From assembly GCA_046717125.1 (NCBI GenBank), contig JBKJVQ010000032.1:1-13492 (forward strand): a stretch of DNA of 13,492 nt, in the 5' to 3' direction. Of this stretch, positions 5,626-13,492 are shown piece by piece. The position numbers and the translations under genes are program-made. The notes below the pieces were generated by a model, which was not told where the DNA came from, made no database searches, and saw only the letters and a list, made by a program, of their open reading frames with translations. Origin of the DNA: JBKJVQ01 sp046717125 (GTDB lineage: Bacteria; Pseudomonadota; Alphaproteobacteria; Rhizobiales; Methyloligellaceae). The first letter of the stretch is position 1. The number at the start of each line of letters is the position of its first letter.

Positions 5626-6072
5626 TTGAACGCGCAGTCTGCGAGCAACGCGGTCGACGACGTCAATGCCGGCACGACGTGGGAGGGACTGTCGTCCAAC
5701 CCCGGCGCACGCCTGATTGATGTGCGGACGAAAGCGGAATGGTCGTTTGTCGGCGTGCCCGACCTGGGCTCACTTGGCAAACGCACGGTGCTCGTAGAGT
5801 GGCAGACATTTCCGGATCAGGGCATCGATCCGCGCTTTGCCGAAAAGCTCGACGCCGAGCTCAGGGCATCGGGCGCGGCGCACGATGACCCACTCTACTT
5901 CATCTGCCGATCAGGAAGCCGGAGCCTCGCTGCGGCGAGAGCGATGGCGGCGCTGGGCTACAACGCCTGTCACAATGTGGCGGGGGGCTTCGAGGGGCCT
6001 CTCGACCAGGACAGGCGTCGTGGCAGCGTCGACGGGTGGAAAGCCGCCGGTCTACCCTGGATTCAAAGCTGA
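5626..6072 (+). CDS. Single-domain rhodanese-like sulfurtransferase
   Basis: Rhodaneses carry sulfur as a persulfide on an active-site cysteine and pass it to acceptors such as cyanide, thiols or tRNA-modification enzymes. With the TTG start the product has 148 residues and one domain: WEGLSSNPGARLIDVRTKAEW at about 19-39, then the active loop CRSGSRS at 94-100 with Cys94, and VAGGFEGPLD at 118-127. The six-residue active loop fits sulfur transfer rather than a Cdc25-type phosphatase (seven residues). No signal peptide or membrane segment, so cytosolic. GTG 5608 would add 6 residues. Its TGA shares a base with a downstream ATG (TGATG at 6070-6074) in the dnaA frame, suggesting a rhodanese-dnaA operon under the promoter near 5363. 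The physiological acceptor cannot be told from the sequence. Confidence 0.85.
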   Translation: MNAQSASNAVDDVNAGTTWEGLSSNPGARLIDVRTKAEWSFVGVPDLGSLGKRTVLVEWQTFPDQGIDPRFAEKLDAELRASGAAHDDPLYFICRSGSRSLAAARAMAALGYNACHNVAGGFEGPLDQDRRRGSVDGWKAAGLPWIQS

Positions 6073-7649
6073 TGGACTCACGAGCGACTGAACTGGCCCC
6101 ACGGATGGATTGGGAGACTGGACCGATCGGCCATGCTCGCGGCGGCGGGTCATGGATGCGCGCTCGGTCCGGCGGCGAACCGAATGGGGCATCCGACGTG
6201 GCACATAGACAAAACGACGACGGCGCCAGCGAGAACTGGCGGCGCATCAGGGCGCGATTGCGCGCCGAACTGGGAGAAGACGTCTTCTTGAGCTGGTTCG
6301 GGCGGGTCGAGGTGGACCAGCGGGACAATGGCGTGCTTTCGCTGTCGGTTGCGACGCGCTTCCTGCAGAAATGGCTCAAGTCGCATTATTACGAACAGGT
6401 ACTGGACGTTTGCCGGCAGGAATGGCCGGACGTGGCGCGCATCGATTTTCGCGTGCGGCGGCCGGAATTCTGTGTGGCGGACGGCGCGCAGCAGGGCGCG
6501 GTCGTCCGCGTTCTGAACGGCAACGGCAACGGTTCGCACAACGCTGAGCGTGCGGCCAAGCCCGAGCCCGCAGTTCTGCCGATGCGGACCGCGTGCGGCA
6601 GTCTCGACGGCTCGCCGCTCGATCCAAGGTTTACGTTCGAAAATTTCGTGATGGGCTCCTCGAACCGGCTCGCGCACGCGGCCGCACAGGAAGCGGCCGC
6701 CGCGCCGCTGGGGGCCCATGGCTTCAATCCGCTTTACCTGCATTCGAGCGTCGGCCTCGGGAAAACTCACCTGCTGCATGCGATCGCGTGGCAGATCAAG
6801 CAGACGCGGCCCGACTCCCGCGTGCTCTACCTCACCGTCGAGCGGTTCATGTCGGGCTTCGTCTCGGCGCTGAAATCGCGCGATGCGATCACGTTCAAGG
6901 ATGCGTTGCGCAAGATTGACGTACTTCTGATCGACGACATGGAGTTTCTGCAGGGGCCCACAATTCAGCAGGAATTCTGCCACACGCTGAACTCGCTGAT
7001 CGACGGCGGGCGGCAGGTCGTGATCGCGGCAGATCGGCCGCCGACACAACTTGACAAGCTCGACGGCCGCATGCGGTCGCGCCTCGGCGGCGGGCTCGTG
7101 GCCGAGATCGGCATCATGGACTACGACCTCCGGCGCAAGATCCTCGCCCAGCGGGCCGACGATGCGATCGCCGAACGCAGGACGCTCGAAATCCCCGGCG
7201 CCGTGCTCGATTATCTCGCCGACCGACTGACGGAGAGCGGGCGCGAGCTCGAAGGGGCGATCAACCGATTCCGCGCGGCGCATCAATTGACCGGCCAGTC
7301 CGTGTCGCTGGATTCCGCCGAGCAGATCGTGCGCGACCTCATGCGCGGCGTCGAGCCAAGGCGGGTGCGGATCGACGACATATTGCGCACCATCTCCAAG
7401 CATTACGGCGTGAACCGCAGCGACCTGCTGTCGGGGCGGCGCAACCGCTCGATCGTGCTGCCGCGCCAGATCGGCATGTGGCTCGCCAAGCATTTGACGC
7501 AGCGATCCCTGCCCGAGATCGGCCGCCGTTTCGGCAACCGCGACCACACAACGGTGCTGCACGCTATCCGCAAGATCGAGGGGCTCATGGCGAGCGACGC
7601 GGGCCTGCGCGAGGAAGTCGAGCTTCTGAAGCGATTGCTGCACACATAG
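6072..7649 (+). CDS. dnaA: Chromosomal replication initiator protein DnaA
   Basis: DnaA binds 9-mer boxes at the origin, oligomerises with ATP, opens the duplex and recruits the helicase. From ATG 6072 the protein has 525 residues. Domain I begins around 55 (ENWRRIRARLRAELGEDVFLSWF). A low-complexity linker with NGNGNG follows. Domain III shows FTFENFVMGSSNRLA at 188-202, Walker A SSVGLGKT at 225-232, Walker B LLIDDMEF at 285-292, sensor I AADRPP at 319-324, the arginine-finger segment RMRSR at 333-337, and sensor II GRELEGAINR at 390-399. Domain IV has the DNA-binding signature RSLPEIGRRFGNRDHTTVLH at 478-497. The start is uncertain: ATG 6072 overlaps the rhodanese stop, but ATG 6105, ATG 6156 and GTG 6198 (preceded by GGGG) are in frame, and the region before domain I has no known counterpart. 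All core motifs are intact. Confidence 0.95.
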   Translation: MDSRATELAPRMDWETGPIGHARGGGSWMRARSGGEPNGASDVAHRQNDDGASENWRRIRARLRAELGEDVFLSWFGRVEVDQRDNGVLSLSVATRFLQKWLKSHYYEQVLDVCRQEWPDVARIDFRVRRPEFCVADGAQQGAVVRVLNGNGNGSHNAERAAKPEPAVLPMRTACGSLDGSPLDPRFTFENFVMGSSNRLAHAAAQEAAAAPLGAHGFNPLYLHSSVGLGKTHLLHAIAWQIKQTRPDSRVLYLTVERFMSGFVSALKSRDAITFKDALRKIDVLLIDDMEFLQGPTIQQEFCHTLNSLIDGGRQVVIAADRPPTQLDKLDGRMRSRLGGGLVAEIGIMDYDLRRKILAQRADDAIAERRTLEIPGAVLDYLADRLTESGRELEGAINRFRAAHQLTGQSVSLDSAEQIVRDLMRGVEPRRVRIDDILRTISKHYGVNRSDLLSGRRNRSIVLPRQIGMWLAKHLTQRSLPEIGRRFGNRDHTTVLHAIRKIEGLMASDAGLREEVELLKRLLHT

Positions 7650-7711
7650 AGCCAGCGGAGCCGGACGTTTGCGGAGCTTGCATTCGCCGTCCCCGCCCGC
7701 CACTTTGGTCG

Positions 7712-7745
7712 CCCGTTCCGTCTGCCGGCCGGCAGACGGAACGGG
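7712..7745. repeat. Perfect 34-bp palindrome between dnaA and dnaN
   Basis: The arm CCCGTTCCGTCTGCCGG is followed immediately by its exact reverse complement, giving 17 uninterrupted pairs with no spacer. It lies 62 nt after the dnaA stop and 51 nt before dnaN. No T-run follows on the + strand, so it is not a classical terminator. It may be a site for a dimeric protein, a strong RNA hairpin attenuating dnaN, or a dispersed repeat. Confidence 0.9.
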
Positions 7746-7796
7746 GCCCAAGAAGATGCCGCGCCGGTTTATGGCGGCGGTGCAAGGACAATCATT

Positions 7797-8920
7797 ATGC
7801 GTCTGATCGTGGAACGAAGCGCGCTGGCCAAGGCGCTCAATCACGTCGCGAGCGTCGTCGAGCGCCGCAACACGATCCCGATCCTGTCGAATGTGCTGAT
7901 GCGCGCGAGCGCAGGCGAACTGATCCTCACGGCGACCGATCTCGACTTAGAAATCGTTGAGTCGATCCCGGCCGAAGTCGCCGCCGAGGGCGGGACGACT
8001 GTGCCCGCGCATGTGCTGCACGACATCGTGCGCAACTGCCGGACGGCGCGCAGGTGTCGCTCGAACTGAAGGCGGATGACGGCCGCATGATCCTGACCTG
8101 CGGTCAGGCGCGGTTCCAGTTGCAGGTCCTGCCGCCGACGGATTTCCCGATGCTCGACGCGGACGACCTCACGACCGTCTTCACGCTCGCCGGCGGGGAC
8201 CTGAAGCGGCTGATCGAGAAGACGAGCTTTGCGATCTCGACCGAGGAGACGCGCTATTACCTGAACGGCATCTATCTGCATGTCTCGGGCGAGGGTGGCG
8301 ATGCGCGACTCCGCGCCGTTGCGACGGACGGCCATCGCCTCGCGCAGGCCGAAGCTCCGCTGCCGTCCGGCGCGTCGGGCATGCCCGGCGTGATCGTACC
8401 GCGCAAGACGGTTGCGGAGATGGACAAGCTGGTCGATGCGCCGGACAGCGACGTGAAGGTCGAGCTGTCGGACGCGAAGCTGCGGCTGACGGCTGGGCGC
8501 GTCGTGCTCACGTCGAAACTGATCGACGGGTCGTTCCCGGACTATCAGCGCGTCATCCCGCAATCGAACGACAAGATGCTGACGGTCGACAATACCGAGT
8601 TCGCGCATGCGGTCGATCGCGTCTCGACGCTCTCTTCCGACAAGGGGCGCGCCGTAAAGCTCACGCTCTCGGGCGGGAAACTGGTTCTATCCGTCAACAA
8701 TCCCGACAGCGGCAGCGCGACCGAGGAATTGTCCGTCGACTACGATTCCGAGCCGCTTGAGATCGGTTTCAACGCGCGCTATCTCCTCGATATCTCCAAG
8801 CAGCTCGACGGCTCGGCCGCGCATTTCCGCCTCGCCGATGCGGGCTCGCCCACCATGGTCGTCGACGCGGAAGGCGCCTCGCCCTCGACGCTGTATGTGC
8901 TGATGCCGATGCGGGTGTGA
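7797..8920 (+). CDS. dnaN: DNA polymerase III beta sliding clamp, interrupted by a 1-nt frameshift
   Basis: The clamp is a homodimeric ring that tethers polymerase III to DNA. The reading frame from ATG 7797 (AAGGA at 7784-7788, spacing 8) encodes the correct N-terminus MRLIVERSALAKALNHVASV through VPAHVLHDIVR, then goes out of frame and stops at 8069. The rest of the clamp continues in another frame, from CTG at 8036 to the TGA at 8920, beginning LPDGAQVSLELKADDGRMIL and ending YVLMPMRV. One missing base after AA at 8034-8035 (expected a lysine codon) restores a 374-residue protein of normal length, with all three clamp domains. No slippery heptamer is apparent, so programmed frameshifting is unlikely. 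A sequence error is more probable than a true lesion because dnaN is essential. Listed as one gene; automatic callers would split it at 7797-8069 and 8054-8920. The stop overlaps recF by 4 nt. Confidence 0.9.
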
Positions 8921-10074
8921 ACCTGCCCCACCGCGTCTGGATCGAGCGGCTGACGCTCACCGATTTTCGGAATTATGCGCGCGCGACTCTCGAACTCGAC
9001 GAGCGGCCCGTCGTGCTGGCAGGCGAGAACGGGGCGGGCAAAACCAATCTGCTCGAAGCCGTGTCGCTGCTTGGCGCAGGCCAAGGGCTGCGCGGCCGGA
9101 CCTACGGCGAGCTTGTGCGCAAGACGGGGGGCGAAGCCTGGTCGGTCGCGGCGCGCATCTGGACCACCGAGGGACTGACAGAGATCGGCACGGGGCTCGA
9201 TCCGGACCCGGGCGGCGCTGCCCGGGTCGTCCGCATCGCGGGAAAGACTCAAAGCGGGTCGGGCGCGCTGGCGGAACACGCACCGATGGTGTGGCTCACG
9301 CCGGCCTTCGACGGGCTGTTCACGGGGCCGGCGGCGGAACGGCGGCGATTCCTCGACCGGCTGATCCTCGCGCTGCATCCGGAGTCGCGCGCGCCCGCGG
9401 GGCGGTTCGAGCGCGCCATGCGCCAGCGCAACCGGCTGCTCGAACAGGGCGATACGCATTCGGTGCTGCTGGACGGGATCGAGCGGCAGATGGCGGAAGC
9501 CGCAGCCGCGATCGCGGCCTCCCGCGTCGAGGGTGTCGCGCGGCTGGGCGAAGCAGCGCTCGCCAATGCGCGGGAAGACTCGCCATTCCCTTTCGCGCTG
9601 CTGGCGCTGGAGGGCTCCGTCGAGGCCGACATCGCGGAGCGGAGCGCGGTCGAGGTCGAGGATGCCTACGCCGGAACGCTGCGCGCAGGGCGGCGGCGCG
9701 ATCAGGCGGCCGGACGTACGCTGGAAGGACCGCATCGCTCCGATTTTCTCGTCACGCACGGGCCGAAACGCGAGCCGGCGAAATTGTGCTCCTCGGGCGA
9801 ACAGAAGGCGCTGCTGCTCGGCCTCGTCCTGTCGCAGGCGCGGCTCATCACGGCCCAGCGGGGCTTCTCGCCGCTGCTTCTGCTGGACGAGATTGCGGCC
9901 CATCTCGATCCGTCGCGCCGAACCGCACTGTTCGAGGAAATACAGGCGCTCGAGGCGCAGGTGTGGATGACGGGCACGGAGGCCGAACTGTTCGCGCCGA
10001 TGAGGCAAAACGCGCAATTTTTTGCTGTGAATCAGGGTATTATCCGCAGGATCACAGAACCCGGAGAGATTTGA
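8917..10074 (+). CDS. recF: DNA replication and repair protein RecF
   Basis: RecF is an SMC-like ATPase that, with RecO and RecR, loads RecA at single-strand gaps. The 385-residue product has the N-terminal WIERLTLTDFRNYARATLEL of the family, Walker A GENGAGKT at 36-43, the ABC signature equivalent SSGEQK at 292-297, and Walker B LLLLDE at 320-325 followed by IAAHLD. The segment WLTPAFDGLFTGPAAERRRF at 126-145 is a further conserved RecF block. The start is GTG 8917, overlapping the dnaN TGA as GTGA, indicating translational coupling. The stop is followed 5 nt later by gyrB. All key motifs are present. Confidence 0.95.
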   Translation: MNLPHRVWIERLTLTDFRNYARATLELDERPVVLAGENGAGKTNLLEAVSLLGAGQGLRGRTYGELVRKTGGEAWSVAARIWTTEGLTEIGTGLDPDPGGAARVVRIAGKTQSGSGALAEHAPMVWLTPAFDGLFTGPAAERRRFLDRLILALHPESRAPAGRFERAMRQRNRLLEQGDTHSVLLDGIERQMAEAAAAIAASRVEGVARLGEAALANAREDSPFPFALLALEGSVEADIAERSAVEVEDAYAGTLRAGRRRDQAAGRTLEGPHRSDFLVTHGPKREPAKLCSSGEQKALLLGLVLSQARLITAQRGFSPLLLLDEIAAHLDPSRRTALFEEIQALEAQVWMTGTEAELFAPMRQNAQFFAVNQGIIRRITEPGEI

Positions 10075-10079
10075 GCCGC

Positions 10080-12536
<2,457 letters not shown>

Positions 12537-12549
12537 GTTTTAGCCATTC

Positions 12550-12744
12550 ATGCTGCGCGACAGTCGCGACATCATTGCAAGGCTGCAGCGCGAAGGCTTC
12601 GAGCTTGTGAGCGTGCGTGGCTCGCACCACAAGTTCCGGCACCCGATAGCGCGCCGCGTCGTGATCGTCGTTCATCCGGATCGGGACATAGCCGCCGGCA
12701 CCGTCCGTGCGATATATAAGCAGGCGGGCTGGACGAAGGACTAA
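12550..12744 (+). CDS. hicA: HicA-type toxin (mRNA interferase family)
   Basis: HicA toxins are small double-stranded-RNA-binding-fold proteins that cleave mRNA when free of HicB. The 64-residue product shows the family order: SRDIIARLQREGFELVSVRG at 5-24, then SHHKFRHP at 25-32, with a histidine of SHH (26 or 27) as the probable catalytic residue, then VVIVVHPDRDIAAGTVRAIY at 37-56 and a C-terminal KQAGW. It starts 13 nt after the gyrB stop with no evident Shine-Dalgarno site and no promoter I can recognise, so it may be read through from gyrB. HicB begins 5 nt after its stop, the usual hicAB order. Base composition is slightly less GC-rich than the replication genes, which may hint at acquisition. 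Confidence 0.88.
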   Translation: MLRDSRDIIARLQREGFELVSVRGSHHKFRHPIARRVVIVVHPDRDIAAGTVRAIYKQAGWTKD

Positions 12745-12749
12745 GGGCC

Positions 12750-13040
12750 GTGACCCATTACATCGCAATGATCCACAAAGATCCCGATTCCAGTTTTGGA
12801 ATTAGTTTTCCTGACGTGCCGGGAGTGATCACTTCCGCTGACACGCTTGACAAGGTCTTGCAACAGGCTGCCGAGGTGCTGGCTTTCGCGGCTGAGGACT
12901 GGGAGGAACTGACAGGTCAGCCGTTTCCCTCGCCGCGTACCCTCGATCAGCTACGGTCCGATCCTGAGTTCACTGAACAACGCGAGGAGGCGATCATCGC
13001 GGCGGTTCCGTTCAAGGAAAAGCTTGGAGCGGCCGCGTGA
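12750..13040 (+). CDS. hicB: HicB-type antitoxin, short form
   Basis: HicB binds and neutralises HicA and usually also represses the operon through a C-terminal ribbon-helix-helix or helix-turn-helix domain. The 96-residue product has the partial-RNase-H-like fold signature: YIAMIHKDPDSSFGISFPDV at 4-23, PGVITSADTLDKVLQQAAEV at 24-43, then an acidic helix region. It ends AAVPFKEKLGAAA, about where a DNA-binding domain would normally begin, so the regulatory domain appears to be absent. The start is GTG 12750; AAGGA at 12736-12740 is a fair Shine-Dalgarno site. The stop overlaps the next gene as GTGA. Assignment as an antitoxin follows from both sequence and position behind hicA. Confidence 0.85.
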   Translation: MTHYIAMIHKDPDSSFGISFPDVPGVITSADTLDKVLQQAAEVLAFAAEDWEELTGQPFPSPRTLDQLRSDPEFTEQREEAIIAAVPFKEKLGAAA

Positions 13041-13258
13041 TCGCCGATAGCTCAAATAGGGGAATCCGGCTCCTCTCCCGCGGGAAGGAAACGTTCCTCG
13101 ATTACGACCGTTTCCCTTGGTTTCGCGACGCGCCCGTAAAGGCGATCCTCAATCTGGAAGAGCCGCGCGCTGGCAGATTCTACTGGCCGGATCTCGACAT
13201 CGACCTGACGGAAGAGATCATTGAGAACCCCGAACGTTTTCCGCTTGTCGCAAAATAG
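13037..13258 (+). CDS. DUF2442-type small protein
   Basis: A 73-residue protein whose body, from GIRLLSRGKETFLDYDRFPW at 9-28 to FYWPDLDIDLTEEIIENPER at 48-67, resembles DUF2442 (recognised from memory). Members are small and often sit next to toxin-antitoxin-like genes such as DUF4160; their function is not established. Here it starts with GTG inside the hicB stop (GTGA) and so is probably translated with HicB. The close coupling suggests it belongs to the hicAB module, perhaps as an accessory or replacement for the missing HicB domain, but that is inference. No DNA-binding motif, signal peptide or membrane segment is visible. Confidence 0.7.
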   Translation: MIADSSNRGIRLLSRGKETFLDYDRFPWFRDAPVKAILNLEEPRAGRFYWPDLDIDLTEEIIENPERFPLVAK

Positions 13259-13261
13259 AAC

Positions 13262-13492
13262 ATGACTGACCGCACGCGCCTCGCCGAGATCATCCGCGAA
13301 AAATCTTTCGGCGAGGACGAAACGCGCACCCTCGCCTCGGGCCGAACCAGCAATTTCTATTTCGACATGAAGCGGACCATGGCCGACCCGGAGGGCGCGG
13401 CGCTCGTCGGATGTCTCATGTTCGCGCGACTGAAATCCGAGGAGGAGCCGGCCGATTTCGTGGGCGGGCTCGCCATGGGCGCGGTGCCCGTG
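13262..13492 (+). CDS. pyrE: Orotate phosphoribosyltransferase, 5' part
   Basis: PyrE joins orotate to PRPP, making orotidine 5'-phosphate in pyrimidine synthesis. Only the first 77 residues are in the window; the gene runs off the right edge. Translating from ATG 13262 gives MTDRTRLAEIIREKSFGEDE, then LASGRTSNFYFDMKRTMADP at 24-43, the family's orotate-site region, and VGGLAMGAVPV at 67-77. The PRPP-binding loop lies beyond the edge. It begins 3 nt after the DUF2442 stop, with no clear Shine-Dalgarno site, so it may be cotranscribed with the genes before it. Confidence 0.9.
   Translation, partial: MTDRTRLAEIIREKSFGEDETRTLASGRTSNFYFDMKRTMADPEGAALVGCLMFARLKSEEEPADFVGGLAMGAVPV

Noticed and set aside
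5112..5786. Minus-strand frame of 224 codons across the rpsT-rhodanese gap
   Set aside because: No Shine-Dalgarno site, no family resemblance, mixed codon use, and overlap with the rhodanese gene and promoter signals.
7712..7745. Rho-independent terminator after dnaA
   Set aside because: The hairpin is perfect but no T-run follows on the + strand, so it was reported as a palindrome of unknown role.
6150..7844. Long open frame on the minus strand across dnaA (564 codons)
   Set aside because: It mirrors dnaA in an alternate frame of GC-rich DNA, has low-complexity His/Arg/Ala-rich translation and no recognisable family.
8031..8069. Programmed -1 frameshift in dnaN
   Set aside because: No slippery heptamer or downstream stimulatory structure is apparent; a 1-nt deletion or sequence error explains it better.
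9291..10079. Upstream extension of the gyrB frame inside recF
   Set aside because: The translation is Arg/Gly/Ala-rich and unrelated to gyrase; the family start is at ATG 10080.

Overview
This GC-rich window looks like a chromosomal segment of an alphaproteobacterium, most likely a member of the Hyphomicrobiales (Rhizobiales). The evidence is the order rpsT / dnaA-dnaN-recF-gyrB / pyrE, a coaBC-dut pair nearby, clustered GANTC sites (the CcrM methylation motif of this class), and a palindromic repeat of a type common in Rhizobiales genomes. The lineage is inferred from gene content, not from a database search.

Left part (1-4560). One secreted, lysine/glutamate-rich protein with a peptidoglycan-binding-like C-terminal domain lies on the + strand. 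It converges, with a 4-nt overlap, on a leftward block: a MoeB/ThiF/HesA-type adenylyltransferase, dut (dUTPase), coaBC (coenzyme A synthesis) and a UDP-glucuronate 4-epimerase-like sugar-nucleotide epimerase. coaBC and dut overlap by ATGA. The coaBC inter-domain linker carries an in-frame palindromic repeat.

Centre (4560-6072). rpsT has its own promoter, Shine-Dalgarno site and a clear Rho-independent terminator. A gene-poor stretch of about 600 bp follows. It holds six GANTC sites close together, a consensus DnaA box plus near matches, a good sigma70-type promoter whose -10 overlaps a near-consensus DnaA box, and several dyads. This is a plausible dnaA control region and possibly part of the replication origin. 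A small single-domain rhodanese comes next, and its stop codon overlaps the first possible dnaA start.

Replication block (6072-12536). dnaA, dnaN, recF and gyrB run in the ancestral order. dnaN is interrupted by an apparent 1-nt deletion near 8035, which is surprising in an essential gene and may be a sequence error. A perfect 34-bp palindrome lies between dnaA and dnaN. recF starts inside the dnaN stop (GTGA).

Right end (12537-13492). A compact accessory module sits directly behind gyrB: a HicA-type toxin, a short HicB-type antitoxin lacking a visible DNA-binding domain, and a DUF2442-type small protein overlapping HicB. The 5' part of pyrE follows and is cut by the window edge.

Most of the window is conserved housekeeping DNA. 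The less ordinary items are the rhodanese-dnaA arrangement and its upstream region, the 34-bp palindrome, the broken dnaN, the repeat inside coaBC, the zinc-cysteine-poor MoeB homologue, and the hicAB-DUF2442 trio.
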